Shown: positions 15,001 through 26,100 of the stretch, one piece after another | Numbering within the stretch: the first letter of the stretch is position 1 | Layout of the letters: the number at the start of each line of letters is the position of its first letter | DNA from: Brachypodius melanocephalos | Lineage: Eukaryota; Chordata; Aves; Passeriformes; Pycnonotidae | Assembly: GCA_013398615.1 (NCBI GenBank) | Contig: VZSR01002364.1 | Location: forward strand, 1,376,176-1,440,175 | Direction of reading: 5' to 3' | Length of the DNA stretch: 64,000 bases | The notes under the pieces: model-generated | What the model was told of the DNA's origin: nothing | The model's database searches: none | Seen by the model: only the letters and a program-made list of their open reading frames with translations | Translations under genes and position numbers: made by a program

Positions 15001-16139
15001 CTATTTAAATCATAAAAATGATTCATTTACCAGGTTTAAGCAGAAACAGAGCTTTTCTTCATAGTTCCAGCTACTCTGATACAGTGTCTGATCCCATACA
15101 TCTTTATAAAAAGTCCCTTAACATATTGTCGTATTTAGTACATCTATACATAACAGAGGTTCTAACTGTTCTTTGGTTCATACCGTAGCTTTTATTAAAC
15201 TGTAGCTTTTTAGTAGTTTCATTAAAGTAGAACAATTCCTTTAAAGTTTATATTAAAACTTGTTTCTGATAATAAAGGCAGCTTTCTCTGTGGGAAGAAG
15301 AGAATGCTCTCAGTCCTAGGAAGTAGGAAATCCTAGGAACAGGAAGTAGGGGAATTGTACCAATTCCTTGCGAGATTTTTTGTTACTTCTTTTATGGTAA
15401 TGATGCATGAATAAACAGAGATTATTTCCTATCCTTGCCATCGCAAACTTCAGAGATTCTATCATTCAGCAGCTTGCAGGAGTGGGCTCAGGAGGAAAAC
15501 CCCAAGATATGAAAGGTTAAGAAATTCTTTTTTAAAAAAAATAGACTGGTAGGATTCAAGCTGGTTTTATATTGATCAGAACACTTGCAAGATTTGCTAC
15601 AGCATATCAAAAGCTACAATTGTTATTAGGGAGACAGGAAACGCACTTTTGCATTTTTGAAATACATATCAAAGGAAAGTACAAGAGAATACAAGCATAT
15701 GTACATATTCTAAAATTTAAGTGCTGAGAAATATTTGCTACTCTAATATTTCATCTCTGTAACAACACACACAAAACACCAAGAATGCTTAGGGCCCCTA
15801 AGCCCAACAATGCGAGTCTTTTTGTTCAGAGTCCTTAAAATACAGAATAATGATCATTATAGATTTTTGCCTTATCCTGACATCTAAAACCCTCATGGAA
15901 AACACCAGAGTGGCCTATAATGATAGCACAGAAAATGGACACTTTTGAAAACAAAAAGAAGGTACTGTTAGGAGCCAAGACATCTTTTTTTTTTTTTTTT
16001 AATTGCCATGTGGTGAATAGGGAGGCTGTGCCATGTGTGTCTCCGTCCACCACAAGGTTGATGCAGCATTGAAAAACCCTTCAGACCTAATGATTCATTT
16101 TTTTAGTATTGTAGTAAGCGTGTTCCAACTGATATCACA
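1..16139. other. Upstream AT-rich region without a supported gene
   Basis: No exon chain, RNA gene or intact mobile element could be supported here on either strand. Open frames are under about 130 codons, overlap in several frames and lack recognisable composition. Contents worth noting are the A/C-rich tract at 9329-9446, homopolymer A or T runs (for example 8403-8415, 10361-10372, 15985-16001), and one exon-like block near 1426-1542, reported as a finding. Old, decayed repeats may be present but cannot be named by eye. Confidence 0.6.
9329..9446. repeat. A/C-rich low-complexity tract, (CAAAA)n-like
   Basis: About 118 bp consist almost only of A and C (AAACCAAAAACC, CCAACCAAACCAAC, AAACAAACAAAAAACC). 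The opposite strand is a T/G tract with many GG and a GGGG run. It translates as a Lys/Asn/Pro/Thr-rich string that is not a protein. Confidence 0.85.
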
Positions 16140-16564
16140 GCCCAAGAGCACCGAGTGGTGGGGCACATAAAACACAACTCTGCAGAGGCTCTTTTCTGAA
16201 GTTTCGAGGTTGGGTTACGCTGCTAAGGGAGGTGACCACATTAATTGTGGTCTGTAAGCCCTGTCCTGTCCCTGTCCCTTCTCCCTCTCCCTGCCTCACA
16301 CCCGCCCTCGTTCCGGAGCTGGATCCTCTCCGCAGCCCCCGTGCCACGACATTCTCCTCTTTAGATCACGTTTTTATCGCCACGGCCAGTCTATGTTCTA
16401 TGAACAATCGGTCTATGAACAGCCAGAGCCGATGGGGCAGATGTGGGCCAGAGAGCACGGTTACTTTTAGCAAAATGACACTCTTTCATCCCCCCCAAAT
16501 CTGCTCTCGCACGGTGTTCTGTTGGACCGTCTGGCGATGGGAAGACCGCGTTAATTTCAGAGTA

Positions 16565-16571
16565 TGACTCA
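16565..16571. promoter_or_regulatory. AP-1 site (TGACTCA)
   Basis: A perfect palindromic TGACTCA lies in the upstream shoulder of the CpG island, within TATGACTCAGTAAT. A 7-bp match is weak evidence alone; its place near the promoter makes it worth listing. Confidence 0.3.
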
Positions 16572-16690
16572 GTAATTTCAGGACCGCTTCCTGGCCTCTT
16601 CCCTTCCCTCTGGAAATGTCCGGAAACGCTCTCCGTTCATCGGGACCCTTATTCGCTGCCCGCTTTATCCATTTTAATGGCCGGGCAGAG

Positions 16691-16780
16691 CCCGCCCCTC
16701 ATGAGGGACGAGTCGCCCCAGCGCCGCCAGGTGGCGCCTGAGCGCCGCCCCCGCCGGGCCCGTGCGCGCTGGGCGGGGCG
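16691..16780. promoter_or_regulatory. GC boxes (Sp1/KLF-type)
   Basis: CCCGCCCC at 16691-16698 and GGGCGGGGCG at 16771-16780 are standard Sp1/KLF binding sequences on opposite strands. They flank the CTCF-like motif and lie just before the gap, as expected upstream of an island promoter. Confidence 0.5.
16721..16739 (+). promoter_or_regulatory. CTCF-like motif in the CpG island
   Basis: GCGCCGCCAGGTGGCGCCT matches the core of the CTCF consensus (CCASYAGRKGGCRSY) with one mismatch, G for A in the CCA part. Its place beside a promoter is a common setting for CTCF. One motif match in GC-rich DNA is suggestive only. Confidence 0.4.
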
Positions 16781-16833
16781 ACCCCGCGGGCCCGGTCTGA
16801 CCCTCGGAGCCCCGGCGGGACCGGGCTGAGGGG

Positions 16834-16986
16834 NNNNNNNNNNNNNNNNNNNNNNNNNNNNNNNNNNNNNNNNNNNNNNNNNNNNNNNNNNNNNNNNNNN
16901 NNNNNNNNNNNNNNNNNNNNNNNNNNNNNNNNNNNNNNNNNNNNNNNNNNNNNNNNNNNNNNNNNNNNNNNNNNNNNNNNNNNNNN
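16834..16986. other. Assembly gap of 153 N bases
   Basis: A run of N sits in the most GC-rich part of the CpG island. GC-rich drop-out during sequencing is the likely cause. The transcription start and the 5' UTR of the gene may lie inside it. Translations across it are meaningless. Confidence 0.99.
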
Positions 16987-17055
16987 AGGGGCATTGGTAC
17001 CCAGCGGCGGGAAGTGGGCTCTGAAGGCTTTTCTGACGGAGTTCGTTTGCAGTTT

Positions 17056-17118
17056 ATGCCCAGGGCCACTCACTTGACTTTTGTCAAACTCCTACAACTT
17101 TTGAGAGCGTCGTGGTAA
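17056..17118 (+). other. Upstream ORF (20 codons) just before the proposed start codon
   Basis: An ATG at 17056 opens a 20-codon reading frame (MPRATHLTFVKLLQLLRASW) that stops with TAA at 17116-17118, two bases before the proposed main ATG at 17121. If exon 1 is transcribed from upstream, ribosomes would meet this uORF first, and it could dampen or gate translation of the main frame. This is a reading of position only; no function for the peptide is implied. Confidence 0.35.
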
Positions 17119-17120
17119 AG

Positions 17121-17176
17121 ATGAACGAGGAGATCGGGATTCGCCGCGTTTGTCAGAGGAAAAGCTTTGCGTTCAG
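17121..17176 (+). CDS. Exon 1, start codon and residues 1-18 of the small-protein gene
   Basis: ATG at 17121 has A at -3 and is the first in-frame ATG after an in-frame TGA at 17034-17036. It codes for MNEEIGIRRVCQRKSFAF plus two bases of an Arg codon. The donor is TTCAG|GTGCTG: a good exon side but only a fair intron side. The two leftover bases (AG) join with the first G of exon 2 to give AGG (Arg) and keep the frame. The exon lies in the CpG island, just after the assembly gap, which fits a first exon. An alternative is that transcripts use GTG|GTAAAG at about 17115 as a non-coding exon end and translation starts at the ATG in exon 2. This is the least certain of the four exons, since a frame match alone occurs one time in three. 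Confidence 0.48.
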
Positions 17177-20100
17177 GTGCTGGCGAACACACCGCCGTGC
17201 TTGCTCAGATCTTGTCCTTAAAGTGCTCCAGTCTCGAGTTCATATATTTCAGTGGCCTCTTGCTGACTTGTTAGTTGTGGTTTAGAAGTCTCCGCCAGTC
17301 TTACCCGAGTTATTCCCAAGTGCACAAATACAGCTCGTCTAGGTGGGCATGCGTTTAAAATTATATATATTCTTTGGCAGGAACAGGGCCCGGTGAGCTA
17401 TTTCATTCCCGTGGGAGCTGAAGGAGCACTTCCCTGGGCTGTGGAAGTGCAGGGAGCGCCATGGACACGGGCAGGCACGCAGCAGCTCTCCTGGCCCGCT
17501 AGTAAAGGTTTTATGGTTTAATGTCTCCTGTGTTAAGTCTTCTTGGACCGAGAACAATATACTCGTATCTTAATATATGGCTGCACTAAAGCTTCAATGA
17601 CTGGTTTATTTCAAATGTGAGTTCATTAGTCCCTTTGAATACAGTGAAATAGACAGCAACTGAATTTATTTCTCAGGTGTTGCTTTCGGGGTAGCAAGGC
17701 TGCAAGGCACAGATGGGCTGAAGCATTGGTTGTGGCTTGGAATATTCATGCATCAAATATCACTGAAATACTGCTTTTCAGAGGAAGTGGCCTCCTTCCA
17801 AGTGACTGTGCCTTTTGGTGTGATGCTTTTTTCCCTTTTTTTTTTTTCCCCTCTCCACCAAAAGAAACCAAACCCACCTACTTTTGATGTGAGCCTTTTC
17901 TAAAATGTCAGCAAATACAGGACAAGGTTATGTCTTTGGGGATTAAGGAGGCTTAATGTCTGCCTGAGCAAGGCAGGTTGCTCAGGTGGACATTCTCTAT
18001 TTACAAGATATTCAAGCATTCCATTTTCTTAATATGTTTTCTCTTTTCTCCACCTGTTATAGGAAACAATCGGCAATTTGTGTCTGAGGAGTGGTCTGCA
18101 TTGAGTCAAGCGTGATCTGGGCTTTGACGTAGAGTTTCTAGTGAACTGAACACATGTGAATATATATGGCTAAATTGTTTTCACTTGCTGAAGTTGACAG
18201 TAGGTATTCTCAGATTGCTCTTTATTTGGTGTAATGAGATCTTTCTTTGCTCTCTTTGCCTCTCAGGCACACCAAAGTTATTAACCAGGGGGAAATTATA
18301 TCACCACCATGTGATTTCTTTAAAAATCATCCAGCCAAGGAAGTCACTCTTCTTCTAGTAATAAGAAATGAGTACGTCATCTGATGTTCTTTACATAAGC
18401 CTAATTTAACTGCTTGAGGGCAGATAGGCTGCTTTAAAAACAACTACTTTAATTAGCATTAAATGGTTTGAATTTAAGTGTTTTGGGGAGAGAATTTCAT
18501 TGGTAACAAGATAAATTTTAGACTGACCATATAAACACACCTTGCATGTGTTTAAGTTTTCTGTTTCTTGTACAGTTTTCATGTACACAAACTCTGGATC
18601 AGATGAACACAGCTGTGCTGACAAGAAAAGAGCTGTGCCCACTTGTGCCAGTTGAACATGTGCCCCCTTTGTGGTCACACTTACATGCAATTTGTTTTTA
18701 AATAGAGGATGGGATGGCTTCTTGGTCAGATACTGGACTTATTGTCAGAAATGCAAATTTTTATTTCTCCCCTGGTCCTGCCTTCTTGTGCAACCTGGAA
18801 CAAGCACATAGTTCCCTTACTTTTTGTCTATAAATTCAGTATTATTTAGTTTAGTTCAGTGATGCATAGAATGGATAAATACTTAGATTAGCTGGCCTGC
18901 ACTGTCAGTCAGAGTATGAAAAGAAATACCTTTTAAAGCTATGAGCCAGTTCCTCAGCCAGGTTAAGTTGAAGTGGTTTCCCTAAACCCCTGGAGGTATC
19001 AGGGTAGATTCTTATGATCTGAAGGCCTGATCCGTGTGCCTCTTGGGAGGTCTGGAGTTCAGCCTTTACAAAAATATCAGGGTTTGCATATTGGAGATGC
19101 TGTAAAGGCTGGAAGCAATCTGTAAATGTTACTTATTAATGGTCTCTATTATTAGAAGGAAAAAGCTTGTGTTAAATTTTTCAAATTGGCAGTGCATTTA
19201 AAGCTGAAGCAAATTTGATTATGCTGGCTGCACAGAAGTGAAATAGGTCATCATCACTGCTATGGTGGGCTTTTTTCCTTCTTTGCTTTGACAACACTTT
19301 GCAAAACTTGAGAAGAAAAATTATACACAGCTGTAGTATACTTACCTTAATTAAAGAAAAATCTATGTCTGTATAATGTAAGGGAAGGAAATAATAAAGC
19401 TGAGGAAACATGAAAATATCTACAGGCTACTTGGCTTTGGTAAAATGACTTTGCATTGAAAATATATACTGTACTTGCCCAATAGAATGTAAAATATTAT
19501 TTATTTATTCTGTGATGAGGGCTGACCCACTTATTTCTATCCCATATTAAATGGTGAGGGGCATGAACACTATCTCCAGGTTAATATTTCACTGTTCTCC
19601 AAGTCTTTCTGTCCTTGTCAAATATTATACAGCTTCTGTGTGTGGCTGAGTTTTTCTTGCTAGATGTGGTTAGGAGAGAAAATTAGTTTTGGCCCATGCC
19701 GTGTAGACCTCCAAAAGAAAAGGCCTGAGGGGGAGATTTTATTCAGTAACCCTTTACACCCCTGCATAGCAATCAAGTGCTTCAGCACAGCCCCAGATGC
19801 CTTTGTGCAGCTGTGAAAGGCAGGCACTGGTTGGTGTGCAGAGGACAGCTCAGCTCCCACGGTGCCCACAGCAGCACATCCCTCTAGCCCGGGAGTGGCA
19901 GGGCCGGCTGGAGAGGCTGTGCAGTGCTGGGCCTGTGCTATAATCACACACTGCAGGTGTCTACACAGCCCTTTGGGGTTTTGCCTGTCACACGTTTATC
20001 CAGCTCAGAGTAACCAGCTGCTGTTTTATAATCCATATAGAAATGAATGGATGTAGAGTATGGGTGCTAATCAGCAGAGCATTCCATGTTCAGATTCAGG

Positions 20101-23100
20101 CTCCGTATGTGCACAGAGCACCTGTCTTCTGCTTCCTAGGTTACTTACATCCTCTGCTAATTCTTTATGCAGGATGGGTCAATTTTTTTTCAGTCCCTGT
20201 GACCAGCAAGGGTGTCTGTGTGACAGAGTGATGGAGTTCATTTTTTTCACGGAAATGTGTTGCCTCTTGCCAATACAGGCTCCTGATGCTGCAAATGTCA
20301 AGATATTAAGACTGAATAATAGAAGAGGACGAATGCACTCCATTTTCATGCACACTGGTGGGTTCAGTGTTGGGATACATGTAGGAAGATGTTGTTCCCA
20401 GACATCTTGTCTCTAGGCATTTATCTACATTAAATAAGGAAAGACCAGGAGGGAGAAAAAGGTGGAAACTGCAAGTCTATGCCAGGCAATAAAAGCATGT
20501 AAACTATGCTATTTGATACTTGCAGACAATCCAGTTTGGTTTTCCCCCATTGTACTGAAGGTGATGAGAAATGATGAGCTGGGTTCTGCTCCTCCACCGC
20601 AAAGTTTTACATAAATAACTCCACACAGCTTGACTCCAGGGGCAAATTTTCTTTCCATACTTTTGTTCTTTATGTGTAGGCAATTTGCAACTCTCTCTGA
20701 CATTTTGCTAGAACTTCTATGGCTTTTCTTTCATGAGTATATATATTTTTAAATTACACTGTTCTCCTTTTCGTCTTCTACATCCTCCAGGAATTAAACA
20801 TTTGTGTTTTGCTAGACGTTTTGCTATATGTTAGTTGCCTTCTGTCACAGGAGAATGTTGGGTGAAAAGATAACTACTACTTTGTCCCTATGCTTTCTCC
20901 TATGTTGTGTCATTTTGTTCTGCTAGACAAACTATCTTTGATTTAGTGGGGTTGAAGTATGAGTTCATAATAGATTATCTGTCACTGGACCAAATCAATC
21001 ATGGTTAACAGTGTATTGACAGGGCATATAGCAACTATCCTTGACCTGAGGTTTAAAGTACCTGATGTCAACATCATGTGGTTCTTGCCCCTGCTTGGCA
21101 TGAATTTTCAGGCAGAATATTCTTTATCAGCTCTTTTATTATAATATATGTACTAGTTTTGTCTCCAACCTTTTTTTCTTTTTAACTAATATAGGCCTCC
21201 CTTTTCGTTTGGGTAGCACAGAAGAGCCCAGCCATGCAGCACTCGAGTTTTGAAAATAAAAGAGAGAGAACCTCTTTTGATTTAAACAGAAACCAGCCTT
21301 CAAACACTGAGACAAAGCTGAGATTTTAATTGTTAGGCTGCCATTTAATTGCCCAGGCCAGGATGTTTTACATATTCATTTGTGGTACCTGTTTTGGAGG
21401 GAAAGTATGGAATTATTTATGTCCATTATGGAAGTTCCTTTGCTCCTTTACTCACTTTAAGCATTTATGCTTCAGTGTTTCTTTCCCGCAGCCCTAGGCA
21501 CTTGTAACAGCATCATCTAATGTTCTAACCAAATGTTCCTGCTGTTTGCTGTGTAGCACCAGAGCTGCAGTAGTTTCTGCTGGAGAAGGAGTCGTTTTCC
21601 TCCCCAGTGAGAGTGTTTTGGTATTTGCCCCATGCTGCTGGTGATGGGACCAGACAGAATCATTCCTCTGGGCTGTGATGGACAGGTGAGGTAGTGCTAG
21701 TGTCCAGTGATAATGGTGCTTGCCTGAATTCAGAGACCCCAAGGGTGATTTGAGCATGTGAACATCCCTGCTAAACTTACTGGTACTTAAGTTCAATATG
21801 TGCTTAAATGCTGTGCTAAAGTAGGAGCTTATTTTGGGTCTCCATGCATCTTTACAAAGATGGAATGGTGATGTAGAATTAAGAAAGTAAGTACTGCCAA
21901 GTGAAAAATAAAAGACACGGAGGAATATTATTGATGTACTTTGCTGCTTCAGGAGCAATGTATTTGGTCAGCTTCCAGGCAAGCAGAGGTCTTTGCTGTA
22001 GTTTGGCTTGTGGTTTGTGGACAAATGAAAATATATTTTGCCTACAAACAGTGGTAGTAAACCTGCATCTTATCATAGCAGAACATCCATATATTCACAC
22101 AAGAATGATCCAGCTTCTACCAGAATGTATTTTTCCTCATTGTTCCCTATTTTGTTTTATGGAAATGGGGGCTGTTTAGCTGGGAAAAAGGAGGCTGAGG
22201 GGAGACCTCATCATTCTCTACAGCTGCCTGAAAGGAGGTTATGATGGTGTGGGTATTGGTCTCTTCTCACAGGTAACAAGTGACAGGATGGGAAGAGATG
22301 GCCTCAAGTTGTACCCGGGGAGGTTTAGATTGGGTAGTAGGAAAAAATTTCTTCACAGAAAGGGATGTAGAATATTGGAATAGACTTCCCAGGGAAGTGG
22401 AGAAGTCACCATCCCTGGAGGTGTTAACAAATCATGTAGGAATGTCACCTGAGGGCATGGTTTAGTGGTGAACAGGGTGGAGGTACTGGGTTGATGGTTT
22501 CTCTTGGTGATCTTAAAGGTCTTTTCCAACATGAGGGATTCTATGATTCTATCCACATGCCTTCTTGCGTTGTCTCCTAATCCAGACACCTGAATGCCTT
22601 CTGTTTGCATAAATAATGATATGATAAAGATAAAAATACCTTTTCTGCTCCTTATCACCCAAATAGGGAGTTTTCTGAAGGGGAAGGAGAAATGTTTTTC
22701 TCTGTAAACCAGCCTGTAAATAGTTGCTGTTGGCAAGATCAAGGTGGTGGCTTGCTTTCTGTTTGGGTCAGAAGTGAGGAGGTTTAATGGTGACTCTTAG
22801 CTCCTGCTCTTCTGTATTTGTTATTTTTTCTTGTTTGATCTATGCAAGAAGCTCAAAGTGGGATCATGGTGCTTATTGCAAGCTGCCTGTGAGAGCATGA
22901 AATTGTGTTCCCAAGTCGCTGATCAGTTTAATCCTCACACCAAAGGCACTGGAGGGTCAATCTCCACCATTTCTGCCACTCCTGTTGGCAGTCACTTTCC
23001 TGCTCCATTCCCTGGCAGAAGGTGACACCATGCCCAGTTAGCTGGGTGGGACACTGACCTGGGGGTGGGGCAGGGCCTGGCTGCTGAGTGACCACATCAT

Positions 23101-26100
23101 GGTTTGCATCTGAAGCCCCATAGGATGTCTCACATGATCAGGGCCCAGCTTCCTACTGCTGTGAAAACAGGTGGAAACTCTGAGCTTTTCTCACAGCTTG
23201 AAAATGTGGAGATCTGAAATACATTTTGTACCCACAGGTATTGCTGTGGTTTTTGTGGGAGTTCTTGTATGCATGCAAAAAGGTAATTATGTGAACCATA
23301 TTCCTAGAAAACTTCAGACATAATTCTTAGGGGAAAGAATATCAGACACTATCATTTGATTTGTGTGTAGACATCTAAACAATAGATCATGCTTTAAGAG
23401 GATCATGTATTGCAAAACTGCAGGGTTCCAGCAGATGTATTTCTTGGGACAAAGCTGTGGAATTAAGTAATTCTGTGTCCTCCTGTGTTTTTCTTTATAT
23501 AAGTGCTCAGCTTCTGCAGACAAAACTTTAAGGAACTTTGAGCATCATCATACAAAGACTTTAGACTATCCTTTTGCCAAAAACTCCTAGTGAATGAATG
23601 AATTCAAAAGAATATATCATTCATCATGATGACCTGTAGTCAAGCATAGAGAAGTTGAACTGAAACCCCGGCAGAGAAACTGCATTTTACACACTTTATA
23701 TTCTTCTCATGGTGAGAATTTGAAGATACCCATCTGTTTGATTTTTTTTCCCCTTAGCTAGATTGTGATATCCATATATTCCTCATGTCCAGTCCAGCAG
23801 AACTGAAATATAGACCTGGCTCTGTGGGAGAGCTATGATGGATTTTATAACTGTGTTGCAAAGTTTCACATTTCTATGTGCCAGACCAGGGAACTACATC
23901 TCCATTTCAGAAAAAAAAAGAGCTCACAGTGTGCCTACTGTGTGATTTGTGTGCCAGTCACACTTCTCATCACCATGTTCAGCACACATGCAATGCACTC
24001 CTGTGTTTTGCTTGGCTCAGGTCTGAGGAAAGCAAAGTCACAAGTATTTAAAGTTTTTATTAATGCATTTATTATGGTGCAGTATTGGATTATCACCTGC
24101 GGGAGCCCAAATATGAGAACAGTTTCGAGACATCCAAGTAGTACAGCAACAACATAGAGATGGAGCTGAGGAGGAGAGCCCTGATCATTGTTTATAGTAA
24201 ATATGAAACAAATAAACAGCTACTGGAGGACAGACAGGTGACATAGTCAGGAATGGTACTGACCTTAGTTTTGCTTTGGACAAAATAATGAAGTCCTTAT
24301 TTCCTTATAGCTGTATAAAACAAAGAAGAACTGGTATAAAATATGCAGGTCTGACCTCGCTGCTTCTTTACGGAGACATAACCTGATACTTTTTATCCTC
24401 TCTTTCTTTAGCTGACATGGCTATGGTATTGATATAAGTCAGGTGGATGCAGGATGTTTTGAATTTTCAGAGAAGATGTTTTTAATGTTACTTTTTAATG
24501 TAACAGTCAAACAGCTGCTTCTTCTCATTGCCATGAAGGTAAACGAGAGCCTGTTTGGAGGTTTGAGGAGGAAGAGAAAGAAGTGGATGTTGTATGTAAG
24601 AAATGTCATTGGCTGGGTTGAGGACAGAGATGGTGGAAGTGCACACAGAGTCACATGAGGGCATGAGCAGAAGACAAAAAGCAAGTGTTTCCAGAAATCA
24701 CAATTTTTTTGTTATGAGTTTTTTTTAGATGCTGTCAAAGGTTTTGGCACCAGTTGCTGTTGTAAAGAGGATAGTGTATTAAGTCACAGATTTAGCCCAG
24801 AATTTATCTATTTTAATACTGGAGATATCCAAGATCTGAAGTATAGGCTGTTTTTTTTCAATTATTTGTTTTTCAGTATTTCCTTGTTGTGTGTCAATGA
24901 TGACCTGTTCCACTGTTGGTTCCCTTGTTGTCCATTTACTAATAATCTCACAAAAGACCTCAACCTCTTTTCTTAGTGAATTCCATGATTGCTGAGCTTC
25001 GTCTATATATGAAATGCTAATACATCTCCTTCGCTTCACTCCAACTCTTCAGACATCTGCTTGTTCCTTCAGTGACATTCATTGCCACACCACCACTTCC
25101 AGCCACCAGCATTTCTACTTTCAAGAATTCAGAGCACCCTCATCAGCTCATATCTCAGGACCTGAGTGTAATAATGTACTCCTTTCCCAATAGCTTCCCT
25201 GAAGGGTCCTGTTTCCATACAGTCCCTTTTGGTTAATCCAGATGTTTGATAATGGTGCCATTGCTGAAAGAAAATGTTTAGCAGGATCAAAGTTAGTTAA
25301 ACTTTGCTCAATTGAAATGCTTGTTGAGCACAAAAGTGATATTGCCAAAGACATGAACAAATGCTGCTCCTTCTCAGACTTAGGGTGGTACTGAAATGCT
25401 GCTCCTTTATCATCCTTGGGGTTTGTGGGGGAGAGGTTTGGATTGTTGGGAGATTTTGTGATTTGGTTGGCCTCCGGGGGTACGGTGATACTCTGCTGGT
25501 CCTGAAGGAGCAACCAGCTGATGTTCCCAGATTTTCTTTCTGGTTTCTCACCTAGAAAGGTGACTCCTTAATTGAGTAGATGTGCGTGGGACAGGGAGGA
25601 CTGCAATGAATATGGTAAGCAAAAGGAACCGAAGCACCACGAGTGAAGAGTCAGAGAAACTGGGCTGGGAGGCCCTCGCTGTACATCTGAGTGCACGGCT
25701 TCATTGCCTGCTAAGGGCTTGCCTCAGAGGCCAGGGAAGCTCCCGGGAGACCATCATTGTCACTACATGCACAGCTGCTCAGCTTGTCACAGTTTTGCAA
25801 GGACCTGTGGTGGGCTTGGGGGTTTTATTTTGTGTTACTCAATGCTGCTGTTCTGCTATGGTTGAGCATTCTTCATGATTAACACAGCTGAAGTTTTCCA
25901 AGCATGGTGGTTTTCCAGGCTGGTTACACAGAAGAAATCTGGGCTGCTGCATAAGGTCTACTAGTGGAGAGGTGTGAGAAGATGAGAGAAGGCTTTGGGA
26001 TCTTTCCTTTTTCTGTGGTGGTTAAATGCCAAGGCTTTCAATAACTTCAGTTCCAGCTGGGTCATTGGGATTCTGAACTATGTACTTCAGCATAGCTTAT

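Larger units (their letters stand above)
16200..17500. promoter_or_regulatory. CpG island, likely promoter of the small-protein gene
   Basis: GC content and CpG density jump sharply compared with the AT-rich flanks. The core (about 16660-16833) is packed with GCGCC, CCGCC and CGCGGG strings. Exon 1 lies at its downstream edge, so it most likely drives the + strand gene. A divergent transcript to the left is possible, but no minus-strand exon can be shown. The core is interrupted by the assembly gap. No TATA box is evident near the expected start, which is usual for island promoters. Confidence 0.75.

Noticed and set aside
16674..17073. Two overlapping minus-strand open frames of about 124-131 codons in the CpG island
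   Set aside because: Both run through the 153-base N gap, so much of each is unknown residues. The rest is GC-driven Pro/Arg/Ala/Gly sequence.
21494..21958. Minus-strand open frame of 154 codons, the longest in the window
   Set aside because: Composition is Ser/His/Leu-rich without domains, another minus frame overlaps its upstream end, and no splice or promoter signals fit. Likely chance.
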